NCBI GenBank assembly: GCA_902492015.1
Contig: CABUJR010000029.1
Span: 1 to 11,160 of the forward strand
Direction: 5' to 3'
Length of the DNA: 11,160 nucleotides
Origin: an uncultured Eubacteriales bacterium
GTDB taxonomy: Bacteria; Bacillota; Clostridia; TANB77; CAG-508
This document shows positions 1 through 5,954 of this stretch, in pieces. The notes under the pieces were generated by a model. It did not search any database. It was not told where the DNA came from and worked only from the letters and a program-made list of their open reading frames with translations. Made by a program: the position numbers and the translations under genes. Each line of letters starts with the position of its first letter. The stretch's first letter is position 1.

Positions 1-55
1 AATAGATTTTGAACAGGTAGCATAAAAAACTGTCCAACTTTCGTGGGTCACTTCA
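1..55 (-). mobile_element. End of an IS3-family (IS150-type) insertion sequence, left copy
   Basis: Read on the minus strand from position 55, this begins TGAAGTGACCCACGAAAG and then TTGGACAG. The layout of TG at the tip, an ACCCA block and GTTGGAC about 18 bases in matches the terminal inverted repeat of IS150-group IS3 elements as I remember it. All 55 bases recur, reverse-complemented, at 11106-11160, and identity drops exactly at the TG tip. The body of the element and its transposase lie left of the window. Because identity runs past the usual IR length, both copies show the same end of the element, not its left and right ends. The family name is from recall; the repeat itself is seen directly. 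Confidence 0.7.
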
Positions 56-70
56 AGTTTCTAACACACT

Positions 71-232
71 AGAAACTCAATTGAGTTTCTGTTGTGATTA
101 GGGAGTACCCTAATAACCCCAGCAAAATTATTATTCTAGTAGTTACTATAGAAAGTGAAATAATAATTTTGTTGTAGTATTTGAGTTTCTATATAAACTC
201 AAACACTACTGAAAAAACTTGATGTTTTTTCA
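71..232. repeat. Cluster of five adjacent palindromes / hairpins
   Basis: Five inverted repeats follow one another with almost no spacing. They are: a perfect 20-bp palindrome at 71-90 (AGAAACTCAA and its complement); TTAGGG/CCCTAA at 98-113; a perfect 13-bp stem at 123-135/159-171 with a 23-nt loop; a 15-bp stem with one mismatch at 174-188/195-209; and a perfect 9-bp stem at 210-218/224-232. The first and fourth share the arm TTGAGTTTCT (81-90 and 181-190). No ORF covers the region and only the last hairpin is followed by T-rich sequence, so these are not simply stacked terminators. Candidate roles are a recombination or replication site, or a structured RNA; I cannot choose between them. 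The cluster abuts the left IS end. Confidence 0.75.
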
Positions 233-496
233 TACTTTTTCTTAAATTTGCTTTTTTTCTTTTTTCATAAATCAAGCATTCCTTTCTAAAATATTTGATT
301 ATCGATAATCATTTGTCGTACGATCTAATTTCATAATACTCTGATTTTCAATGTTTATGTGGATTTGAGACAAAAAAAGACATTTTGATACATTTTGATA
401 CAAAATTTGTTTTTTTGCAAACTTTGTAACACTATATATCAATACTATTACAGGACTTTTTTGAAGAAAATCGCCGTGTAGATATTTTACACAACA
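233..496. other. Gene-free stretch with palindromes and a short tandem repeat
   Basis: I see no credible coding region; the open frames on the minus strand have low-complexity sequence and no ribosome binding site. It holds a perfect 14-bp palindrome GATTATCGATAATC at 297-310, the self-complementary TCGTACGA at 316-323, and a tandem duplication CATTTTGATA at 381-400. The duplication sits in the loop and flank of an imperfect 17-bp stem (371-387 with 401-417, 14 of 17 paired). Confidence 0.5.
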
Positions 497-523
497 AAAA
501 AGAGACTTATGAAGTCTCTTTTT
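497..523. terminator. Bidirectional intrinsic terminator
   Basis: A perfect 12-bp stem AAAAAGAGACTT / AAGTCTCTTTTT (497-508 with 512-523) with a 3-nt ATG loop, with T-tracts on both strands. On the minus strand it could stop read-through from the regulator at 756-1016, which already has its own hairpin. On the plus strand it would end any transcript from the palindrome cluster, which is one reason to suspect an RNA there. Confidence 0.65.
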
Positions 524-727
524 ATTGATATAACTAGTGTTTACGACATTTAATTTAGTGAAAAAGTAAAACAATTAGAACTTTAATAATTTGCAAAAAA
601 CTACTTTTTAAAATGATTTTTGGATATGAATATGATAGTAATGTATTTACAAATAAAAATTTTATTGAAGAATTGTTTAAATGTATATAAAAACGAATTT
701 ATACGTATTAATTAAAAATAATTACTA
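524..727. other. Gene-poor spacer with a short open frame of uncertain status
   Basis: The only item of note is a plus-strand frame at 613-690 (25 residues, MIFGYEYDSNVFTNKN...). Its composition looks protein-like, but it has no ribosome binding site or recognisable partner. It may be a remnant of a longer gene or chance. I see nothing else here. Confidence 0.3.
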
Positions 728-755
728 AAACTATTTATGTAAAAATAAATAGTTT
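728..755 (-). terminator. Terminator of the XRE-type regulator
   Basis: A perfect 10-bp stem (AAACTATTTA / TAAATAGTTT, 728-737 with 746-755) with an 8-nt loop begins directly after the minus-strand stop codon at 756-758. On the minus strand it runs into TTTTAG. It is all A/T except two C/G pairs, so its efficiency is uncertain. Confidence 0.55.
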
Positions 756-1016
756 TTACTCTAATTCCTTTATGAAATCTTTTAGCATTTCTTCCATTGT
801 AATATTGAATGTTTTACATAAAGCATAAAATTCATATTCTCTAACTACTCTTTTGCCTGATTCGATATTTTGCAAAGAAGATTTTGAGATATCAATTCCT
901 AGTAATTGTAATTTGCTGGATAATTGTGATAAAGACATTTTATTTATTATGCGGTACTTTCTAATATTACCTGAAATTACATTGAGTTTTCCATTATATT
1001 TATAAGTATTTTTCAT
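756..1016 (-). CDS. Small XRE-family helix-turn-helix regulator
   Basis: 86 residues, essentially one XRE/Cro-CI DNA-binding domain. Residues about 18-62 give the usual pattern: IRKYRIINKMSLSQLSSKL, a second helix pair around ISKSSLQNIESGKR, then REYEFYALCKTFNI and a closing MEEML helix. The IESGKR turn and the following helix are hallmarks of the family. It probably acts as a cytoplasmic repressor, possibly of itself and of the divergent gene at 1130, since only 113 bp separate the two starts. The AAGGAAA ribosome site 8-10 nt upstream of the ATG supports the start. No ligand domain is present. Target genes cannot be read from sequence. Confidence 0.85.
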   Translation of the reverse strand: MKNTYKYNGKLNVISGNIRKYRIINKMSLSQLSSKLQLLGIDISKSSLQNIESGKRVVREYEFYALCKTFNITMEEMLKDFIKELE

Positions 1017-1049
1017 AATTAATAGTATTTCCTTATTAAAATCTTTTTA

Positions 1050-1078
1050 TTGATTTTATTATAAAAAGGTAATATAAT
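1050..1078 (+). promoter_or_regulatory. Housekeeping-type promoter for the gene at 1130
   Basis: TTGATT (1050-1055), a 17-bp spacer and TATAAT (1073-1078) form a near-consensus sigma-A promoter, about 50 bp ahead of the ATG at 1130. The spacer contains TTATAAAAAGGTAAT, which partly resembles the ECF box described elsewhere in this window; I treat that as chance. The segment also lies in the divergent region where the XRE protein could bind. Confidence 0.65.
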
Positions 1079-1129
1079 CGTATTATAGACAATACACCAA
1101 CAAATTTATTTTAAAAGAAAGGTTATAAA

Positions 1130-1453
1130 ATGAGTAAAAGATTTTATGGTAAAGGAATAAATTATAACACTTGGTATTATATGTATTCTAATAAGCGTAT
1201 AATAAATATATATAAATATTTATCCCTAAAAGAATTAGAGATATTAAGGAAAATAGGTATTATTATTGAAAATAAGTTATATACGCAGCAAGAATTGGAA
1301 ATATTTGAGAATAATTTATATGAATATTACAAAACAGATAAAAAAAATAATGTCGTAAAAAATACCTATATAAAAAATATAGGTATTACACGAAATGATT
1401 ATATGAGAATTTTAAATATATTTGAGAAAATTTATATAGACTATAATATATAA
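1130..1453 (+). CDS. Small conserved-looking protein of unknown function
   Basis: 107 residues, no signal peptide or membrane segment, many Tyr/Lys/Ile. Ribosome site AAAGAAAGG (1114-1122) lies 7 nt before the ATG. The centre (LSLKELEILRKIGIIIENK then YTQQELEIFENNLYEYY) and the end (GITRNDYMRILNIFEKI) look like two short helical elements. I have an impression of similar small proteins in Clostridia with 'LLKKLGI..E...YTEEEL' and 'GVSREEYN..L' motifs, but cannot name a family. It is divergent from the XRE regulator and ends 14 bp from the convergent Spo0A-like gene. Function unknown; possibly controlled by the XRE protein. Confidence 0.75.
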   Translation: MSKRFYGKGINYNTWYYMYSNKRIINIYKYLSLKELEILRKIGIIIENKLYTQQELEIFENNLYEYYKTDKKNNVVKNTYIKNIGITRNDYMRILNIFEKIYIDYNI

Positions 1454-1467
1454 TTAAACAGTAATAA

Positions 1468-2184
1468 TTACATTTGTTCAAGTATTGTTGAGATTATTTC
1501 AGAAACAGTTGGTAATCGTACTAGTTCAATATAATTAAAAAAATTTATTAAATAATTTTTATTATAATTAACGTACATATATTTAGTTGCTTCCCTTATA
1601 TCACCTTTTATTGTATTAGGTGGTTTATTATACTTATCACTCAGATAATTAAAGATGTTATTTAATTTAAATACTTCTACATGATTAATATATAGGTATT
1701 TAATGGCTTCAATTATATATTTAGTACCACAGTGTTTGTACTTAAAACCGATATTTTCTAATATTCTTTTTAGTTTTGTTTCAATTATTAGTTCATCATA
1801 ATTATTTTCTTTTTTTAAAGTTAATACATTTAGTTGTTCTAGTAAAATATCTATATTTTTAGTTCTTTTTATATATTTAAATATATACTTATCATATTTT
1901 TTTATTTCTGATTTTTTAAGCTTTTCTATATCGTCATATAGAATAAATATAGATTTTTTATAGAAATCTATATTGTTTTGAGAAATAAATTTTAAAAAAT
2001 TTTGAAATTTATTGAAGTTTAAAATAATTATATCAACATTGTTATTTTGTATACATGTATATATTTTAGGATTTTTAGTTGTATAAAAACTATACAATTT
2101 TATATTAGGTATTGACTCTGAAACGTTGTTAATTATATTTTCTATATATGATATATCATTATCAATTATTAATAGATTTTGCAT
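1468..2184 (-). CDS. Spo0A-like regulator with degenerate receiver domain
   Basis: 238 residues, close to Spo0A length. The N-terminal part (about 1-120) follows a response-regulator receiver fold: LLIID at strand 1 with acidic residues D8 and D10, then VDIIILNF at strand 3. The residue at the phospho-acceptor position is Asn56, not Asp, and the Thr/Ser-bearing strand 4 and Lys-bearing strand 5 are poorly kept. The C-terminal part (about 136-238) resembles the Spo0A effector domain: KLKRILENIGFKYKHCGTKY, an IEAIKYLY helix, then SDKYNKPPNTIKGDIREATK, which aligns with the Spo0A recognition helix region (KKFNTT.SRVERAIRHAIE). It probably binds DNA without classical phosphorylation. It is not the genuine sporulation master regulator but a divergent paralogue. 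The GAGAGG ribosome site supports the ATG start. Confidence 0.75.
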   Translation of the reverse strand: MQNLLIIDNDISYIENIINNVSESIPNIKLYSFYTTKNPKIYTCIQNNNVDIIILNFNKFQNFLKFISQNNIDFYKKSIFILYDDIEKLKKSEIKKYDKYIFKYIKRTKNIDILLEQLNVLTLKKENNYDELIIETKLKRILENIGFKYKHCGTKYIIEAIKYLYINHVEVFKLNNIFNYLSDKYNKPPNTIKGDIREATKYMYVNYNKNYLINFFNYIELVRLPTVSEIISTILEQM

Positions 2185-2214
2185 TTATTCCTCTCTTATT
2201 ATAATAAAATTATC

Positions 2215-2230
2215 TTATAAAAAGTGTAAA
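2215..2230 (+). promoter_or_regulatory. Candidate ECF promoter box upstream of sigma operon 1
   Basis: TTATAAAAAGTGTAAA is identical in 15 of 16 positions to 5649-5664. It differs from 9677-9694, upstream of the second sigma gene, mainly by two inserted bases. ECF sigma factors generally use a conserved -35 with an AAC-like core and usually activate their own operon, so autoregulation is the natural reading. No convincing shared -10 element follows. The box is about 120 bp ahead of the start codon, with a long hairpin between. Confidence 0.4.
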
Positions 2231-2237
2231 AATTTTA

Positions 2238-2284
2238 AAAAAAAGTAACACTTTTTGAAAAAAATAAAAAGTGTTACTTTTTTT
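2238..2284. terminator. Perfect 19-bp hairpin in the leader of sigma operon 1
   Basis: Seven A, GTAACAC and five T (2238-2256) pair perfectly with 2266-2284 around a 9-nt loop. T-tracts follow on both strands, so it has the form of a bidirectional intrinsic terminator. It lies between two divergent genes, where a terminator is not expected, and downstream of the candidate box at 2215. It could therefore act as an attenuator in the sigma-operon leader, or as an operator. The GTGTTAC core recurs in the hairpin at 9504-9535. Confidence 0.6.
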
Positions 2285-2336
2285 ATAGTTATTAACACTA
2301 TGTAGATGTAAAATGTTTTATGAAAGGAGTAAAAAA

Positions 2337-2873
2337 TTGAATGATTTAAAGCAAATAGAAGATTATTACAAAGTGAGAAATCAAATAGATTGGGATAAAA
2401 TAATAGATGATTATACACCATACATTAATACGATAATCAATAATATGGCGGATAGTTTAAGCTATGAAGATAAAGAAGAAATATTATTAGATACGTTTTT
2501 TATGCTATGGAAAAATCAAGATAATATTTTGTACTCATTAAAAGCGTATATTATTGGCATAACTAAGAATCTAATTAAGGAAAAATTAAGAAAAAGGCAT
2601 ATTACATATAATATATCTGACTATGAAGAAATCTTAACTGATTGCGAAAATAATATAGATATGGAAGAAAGACCAGAAATTATAATAATTGAAAAATTGT
2701 TTAAAACATTAAAAGAAATTGATTTTAAAATTGTTAATATGTTCTATTACTCTTCAAAATCCATTAAAGAAATCGCAAAAGAATTGAATATGTCAGAATT
2801 TAATGTAAAAACCAGATTATATAGAGTCCGAAAGAAAATAAAAAAAGAACTTAATACAGGGAGGGAAAAATGA
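2337..2873 (+). CDS. ECF-type sigma-70 family RNA polymerase sigma factor (operon 1)
   Basis: 178 residues from the TTG at 2337. I prefer this start to the in-frame ATG at 2313 because AAAGGAG (2323-2329) lies 7 nt before the TTG, while the ATG has no ribosome site. Sigma region 2 covers about residues 27-88 (...EDKEEILLDTFFMLWKN..., LKAYIIGITKNLIKEKLRKR). Region 4 covers about 118-173, with the helix-turn-helix SIKEIAKELNMSEFNVKTRLYRVRKK. There is no region 1.1 or 3, as in ECF factors. It directs core RNA polymerase to a small regulon. Its stop overlaps the next start (ATGA), so it is translationally coupled to its probable antagonist. Region 2 is somewhat diverged, but the fold pattern and the operon partner make the assignment strong. 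Confidence 0.88.
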   Translation: MNDLKQIEDYYKVRNQIDWDKIIDDYTPYINTIINNMADSLSYEDKEEILLDTFFMLWKNQDNILYSLKAYIIGITKNLIKEKLRKRHITYNISDYEEILTDCENNIDMEERPEIIIIEKLFKTLKEIDFKIVNMFYYSSKSIKEIAKELNMSEFNVKTRLYRVRKKIKKELNTGREK

Positions 2874-4279
2874 AAGAAAACAATGAAGATATTAAGCAAA
2901 AATTTAAGTTAGGAATTGTTATATCACAGATTAAAAGTGATGAAAATAAGAAAAAATTTTTAAAAAAAGGTTTTAATATAAAAAAATATGGTTTAGTTGC
3001 TTGTTTTTGTATAATGTTTATAACAGGTACAGCATTTGCAAAAGATATAGAAAATTTTATAAAAGATAAATTTGGAATAGGGTTAGGTGTTCAAACTGCT
3101 GTTGAAAATGGATATGTAAGTGAATTAAATGAAGAAATTGAATTTATAAATTCTGATGTAACCATTACTAAAGAAAATTCAGACGAAGTATTAGATACAT
3201 TTGAAACTGGTATAAGAATAACAGATTTTCTTATGACAGATACAACACTAACACTTAATATGGAAATTAAATTTGATAAAAAAATAAACCAATATAAAAA
3301 TCTAAACAAAATAGTAGATGGAAATATAGATTATGAAGGATTTGGAAATATTAAATTTGATTTGTTCATTTTAGATGATGAAAATAAACTAATATGCTCT
3401 CCATCTATTAATGAAGAATATATATTTAATAATTTTTGTGATAATCATAACCTAAATTTAGAATACTTAGAATTTAGCGAAAACTATTTAAATTGTATAA
3501 CAAACTATAATATAAGAGAGATAGATCCAGAAACCAATATAATAAAAATAACCTGTGTTATCAGTGGTGATGAAATGCCAAAATCAAAAGAATTAAATAT
3601 ATATTTTAATAAAATTACATTTGCACCAAAAGAAAATTTAGAAGATTTTTCAGAATACTTTTTTTTATCAGGTAATTGGGAAATTAATTTGGATGTACCT
3701 AATGAAATGTATAACCGAGAAGATATTTCATATAAAATGATAAGTTGTGATAATGATTCTTTTGATGTGTATGAAGCTAAAGCAACTGATATAGGTTTTA
3801 TAATTGGTATAACGATATCAGACATATATTATCCAGAATGTCCAGAGGAATTATTGAATCGTCAAAAAGAGATTTATGATGAATATAGTTCATATACGAT
3901 AAAAAATAAGGAAGATTTTATTAAATTATATGGAGACTCAAAATATGTAGAAATGTACAGTAATTTTATGAATAAATCTAATCCAATAAGATTAACTGGA
4001 AATTCTCCAGTTATTTGGGAAGAAGCAACAGATGGTTGTTATATTATAAATTCTAATGGAGATAAATTTTTACCTTCATCATCACTAATATATAATCAGA
4101 ATTCTAATTTTAAGTATGAAAAAGAGTATGATGAAAATGGTTTTGCAGTAGTAACTTATTTAAATGAATATAACTTTTATGATATGTTTGAAATGACTAA
4201 ATATAATGCTACAAATAGAATTAATGTTATTATTGACTTTTATGGAAAACCAGTTAATATACTTTTAGAAAAAGAATAA
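2870..4279 (+). CDS. Membrane-anchored anti-sigma partner, DUF4179-like
   Basis: 469 residues. A short cytoplasmic N-terminus (about 1-39, Lys-rich) would contact the sigma factor, one membrane helix spans about 40-57 (YGLVACFCIMFITGTAFA), and about 410 residues lie outside. Just after the membrane comes FIKDKFGIGLGVQTAVENGY, the pattern I associate with DUF4179 proteins encoded next to ECF sigma genes in Bacillota. Next, ITDFLMTDTTLTLNMEIKF starts a beta-rich extracytoplasmic domain, and C-terminal segments have no assignable name. It probably sequesters the upstream sigma factor and releases it on an envelope signal; no cysteine- or histidine-based zinc anti-sigma motif is visible. ATGA overlap with the sigma gene and GGGAGG just upstream of the ATG support start and coupling. 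No strong terminator follows. Confidence 0.8.
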   Translation: MKENNEDIKQKFKLGIVISQIKSDENKKKFLKKGFNIKKYGLVACFCIMFITGTAFAKDIENFIKDKFGIGLGVQTAVENGYVSELNEEIEFINSDVTITKENSDEVLDTFETGIRITDFLMTDTTLTLNMEIKFDKKINQYKNLNKIVDGNIDYEGFGNIKFDLFILDDENKLICSPSINEEYIFNNFCDNHNLNLEYLEFSENYLNCITNYNIREIDPETNIIKITCVISGDEMPKSKELNIYFNKITFAPKENLEDFSEYFFLSGNWEINLDVPNEMYNREDISYKMISCDNDSFDVYEAKATDIGFIIGITISDIYYPECPEELLNRQKEIYDEYSSYTIKNKEDFIKLYGDSKYVEMYSNFMNKSNPIRLTGNSPVIWEEATDGCYIINSNGDKFLPSSSLIYNQNSNFKYEKEYDENGFAVVTYLNEYNFYDMFEMTKYNATNRINVIIDFYGKPVNILLEKE

Positions 4280-4382
4280 TATGCTTGGTTTAATTTAAAA
4301 GTTAATCAAGTTACATTATATAATATTATAAATAAAATTTTTTACCTTTTTTACCTTTTTTTTATTTATAAAAAAATTGAGA

Positions 4383-4442
4383 TATAATATATATGTTGAA
4401 ACTTATTTCAATAATCAAAATCTACGAATATAGTTTTTGATT
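4383..4442 (+). promoter_or_regulatory. Putative promoter and structured leader of the secreted-protein gene
   Basis: A TATAAT at 4383-4388 has only a weak -35 (T-rich) upstream. The leader holds two inverted repeats: TTGAAA/TTTCAA at 4396-4401/4406-4411 and AATCAAAA/TTTTGATT at 4413-4420/4435-4442. They could be regulator-binding sites or an RNA leader structure. The gene's own ribosome site GGAGG is at 4471-4475. Confidence 0.35.
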
Positions 4443-4482
4443 CAATAAAAGTTAAGGTGCTTGTAATTATGGAGGTAATAAC

Positions 4483-5025
4483 ATGAAGAAAAACTTTTCA
4501 AGCAAAATTGTGGTAATGCTTACTGCAATTTGTATGTTGGTAAGCTCATTTGCAACGACAACAGCTTTTGCGGCAGAAACGACAACTCCGAGTGTTTCGT
4601 ATGAAGCTGCAGAGACCACGCGGGACTCCTTTGGTGGAAAAACAATCCCTTACGGCACAACTATTAATTATGTGATGAATAAAACCTTCACAGATTCAAC
4701 TTTTCTGACAGTGCTTCGTGCTGACCCGGATGACCTTAGGGTTCATAGGGTGATTCTCAAATTTCACTTCAAAAGAGCGACGAGTGATGAGGGAATCAAT
4801 CCTGTTAAATTAACGGTAGAATTAACCAGATCGGATGGCTATTCCAAGACGTATGTTTCGGATAGCACCAATTACGATGAAGCTGAATTCGTAATTGATG
4901 ATTTTCCGGTTTCCCATGGCGGAATAGTATCTGTCTGGGTTGATGCCTCAACAGCTGATGGTTATGCCACGAATTCACACTACAGAAGTATCACAATCAC
5001 CGAATCATGGGCTTATTGCGATTAA
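4483..5025 (+). CDS. Secreted protein of unknown function, atypical composition
   Basis: 180 residues with a clear Sec signal peptide: MKKN, a hydrophobic core IVVMLTAICMLV, and an AFA-AE cleavage site after residue 30. The mature part (about 150 residues) is rich in Thr, Ser, Asp and Tyr with alternating hydrophobic residues, suggesting beta structure (VILKFHFKRAT, VKLTVELTRSDGY, GIVSVWVDAS, ITITESWAYCD). There is no membrane anchor, sortase motif or recognisable catalytic motif. GGAGG lies 7 nt before the ATG, and a strong terminator follows at 5092. Its GC content is about 40-47 % in sampled lines against 20-25 % in the preceding gene, and it uses codons such as CGG, CCG and ACG that the neighbours avoid. 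This suggests recent transfer. I do not recognise the family. Confidence 0.8.
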   Translation: MKKNFSSKIVVMLTAICMLVSSFATTTAFAAETTTPSVSYEAAETTRDSFGGKTIPYGTTINYVMNKTFTDSTFLTVLRADPDDLRVHRVILKFHFKRATSDEGINPVKLTVELTRSDGYSKTYVSDSTNYDEAEFVIDDFPVSHGGIVSVWVDASTADGYATNSHYRSITITESWAYCD

Positions 5026-5091
5026 TATTAAACAATAAGCTACATACCCAAGTAACGTAGGTTAGTTAAATATGCACCTGAAACTTTTTTG

Positions 5092-5117
5092 GGGGACACA
5101 ATAGTGTCCCCGTTTTT
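5092..5117 (+). terminator. Strong intrinsic terminator of the secreted-protein gene
   Basis: GGGGACAC (5092-5099), loop AATA and GTGTCCCC (5104-5111) form a perfect 8-bp GC-rich stem followed by GTTTTTC. It lies 67 bp after the stop at 5025 and is the most GC-rich hairpin on the plus strand, matching the foreign composition of the gene it serves. Confidence 0.85.
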
Positions 5118-5497
5118 CTATTTATATCACTAGTACTAAAATAAATATAATCAAAGCTTTATTAACGGGATAGGTGTCTCAAGTCTAAAATAAAAACATT
5201 GTAGATAATCATTTAAAATAGATAGGCTCTCCAGTTTTAATTGTTAATAATTTTATTACTAAAATTTATATTATTCACCATTATAATATTATATAGAGTC
5301 TTAACGGTAGGTAACAGGGGTAAAATGCAAAATTTGATGGTTGTACTTTTCGCCTTACAACCCCAATCACAGCCCCAAATGCAACTGTTCTGTCGTATCA
5401 TATAAAATAAAAGTGTCTCCCAATGTCACCCAGTATAAATAAAGGTGTTGATATATAAGCGATTTAAGACACAAGTCTGACTAGCGGCTCCAGTATT
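5118..5497. other. Gene-free stretch with probable gene debris
   Basis: No intact gene. The segment 5310-5405 has raised GC (about 45 %) and contains a plus-strand open frame (...DGCTFRLTTPITAPNATV...) that ends in TAA near 5410. It has no start or ribosome site and looks like the tail of a lost protein gene. A second frame at 5326 begins with ATG and has GGGG upstream, but its product is only 26 residues. The rest is AT-rich with no structure I can name. Confidence 0.35.
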
Positions 5498-5583
5498 AAT
5501 CGAGTAAAATCTGCTATTCTCATTGCGAGAGTAAGATTTACTCGATTTTTCAGTTTTGTGTTCAAAAAATACTAGAGTAATAG
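5498..5583 (+). repeat. Structured repeat, copy A (with terminator-like hairpin)
   Basis: TCGAGTAAA (5500-5508) pairs with TTTACTCGA (5537-5545), with further pairing inside after a one-base bulge. A smaller hairpin TCTC..GAGA sits in the loop, and a T-tract follows (5546-5550). The part from 5518 to 5583 recurs in diverged form at 8058-8122: 26 of the first 33 bases agree, and the T-rich and AAAAAATA-(C/T)TAGA tails correspond. No gene upstream needs this terminator, so it is probably a relic of a mobile or repeated intergenic element. Confidence 0.55.
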
Positions 5584-5648
5584 TGAATAGTATGCTTAAG
5601 TGTTTTTTCAAATCATGTAATTTATGATTAATATAATAAAAAATAATT

Positions 5649-5664
5649 TTATAAAAAGTGTAAC
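5649..5664 (+). promoter_or_regulatory. Candidate ECF promoter box with no conventional gene downstream
   Basis: TTATAAAAAGTGTAAC matches the box upstream of sigma operon 1 in 15 of 16 bases and the one upstream of sigma operon 2 apart from two inserted bases. Only hairpins and one 26-residue open frame follow within 200 bp. If the box is a real promoter, it should drive a small RNA or peptide. Confidence 0.35.
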
Positions 5665-5702
5665 AAAAATTTTGTTAAAAAAACAAAATAATAAATAGAA
5701 GT

Positions 5703-5730
5703 AGGATTGCTAAGGTTTCTTAGCAATCCT
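5703..5730. repeat. Perfect 12-bp hairpin
   Basis: AGGATTGCTAAG, loop GTTT, then CTTAGCAATCCT, perfectly paired and extendable by one or two outer pairs. No T-tract follows on the plus strand, so it is not a standard terminator in that direction. It lies 40 bp downstream of the candidate ECF box at 5649 and would be in the 5' part of any transcript from it. Confidence 0.6.
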
Positions 5731-5752
5731 ATTATATAGGAGATGTGAGTTA

Positions 5753-5833
5753 ATGTTATTAAGAAGCCTATTATATATAGAAACTATATTTAAAATTTTT
5801 AAATTAAAAACTCACCCCAATTTGACGGGGTGA
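5753..5833 (+). CDS. Possible 26-residue peptide (doubtful)
   Basis: ATG at 5753 is preceded by AGGAG (5738-5742) at 10 nt. The product (MLLRSLLYIETIFKIFK then LKTHPNLTG) would be a short basic hydrophobic peptide. In its favour are the ribosome site and the ECF-type box 90 bp upstream. Against it, its 3' end is the minus-strand terminator hairpin at 5811-5834, so the sequence is shared with another function. I give it low weight. Confidence 0.2.
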   Translation: MLLRSLLYIETIFKIFKLKTHPNLTG

Positions 5834-5862
5834 GAAATAGTCATCAAAATAATTGACTATTT
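5811..5862 (-). terminator. Terminator region of the truncated secreted-protein gene
   Basis: CTCACCCC (5811-5818) pairs with GGGGTGAG (5827-5834) around an 8-nt loop. On the minus strand the stem is followed by TTTTT (complement of 5806-5810), a good intrinsic terminator about 120 bp after the stop at 5955. A second perfect 9-bp hairpin (AAATAGTCA / TGACTATTT, 5835-5843 with 5854-5862) precedes it in the same transcript. Confidence 0.75.
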
Positions 5863-5954
5863 ATTTAAAAAAAGAGATAGCTTTAAGAATAATTAGTTAC
5901 TTTAAACCTTTTAAATTATCTTATGAATATTTGTGTATATTACACTTAGTTATA

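Noticed and set aside
1..55. C-terminal coding fragment duplicated at the two ends
   Set aside because: In the left copy the frame meets a stop just outside the repeat, and identity ends at an IS-type TG tip; an IS end explains both copies better than a duplicated gene tail.
56..120. Integron attC site in the palindrome cluster
   Set aside because: GTTGTGA and CTAACAC do not fit the GTTRRRY / RYYYAAC core boxes, and no integrase or cassette pattern is present.
381..400. CRISPR-like direct repeat
   Set aside because: Only two adjacent 10-base units with no spacer; a simple tandem duplication.
299..574. Minus-strand open frame of 91 codons
   Set aside because: It runs across a terminator hairpin and tandem repeats, has low-complexity sequence and no ribosome site; the opening is what AT-rich DNA gives by chance.
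2215..2421. Minus-strand frame rich in Phe and Tyr over the sigma operon 1 leader
   Set aside because: It is the complement of the poly-A/T hairpin and the start of the sigma gene; composition is an artefact.
3091..3825. Two minus-strand frames inside the anti-sigma gene
   Set aside because: Antisense shadows of a well supported plus-strand gene; no ribosome sites.
4483..5025. Bacteriocin of the lactococcin 972 type
   Set aside because: The signal peptide fits, but the protein is about twice the usual length and I see neither the characteristic C-terminal pattern nor transporter genes.
5426..5611. Minus-strand frame whose first residues look like a signal peptide (MKKHLSILFTITLVFF)
   Set aside because: It starts at a TTG without a ribosome site, and most of it is the hairpin of repeat copy A; the rest is not protein-like.
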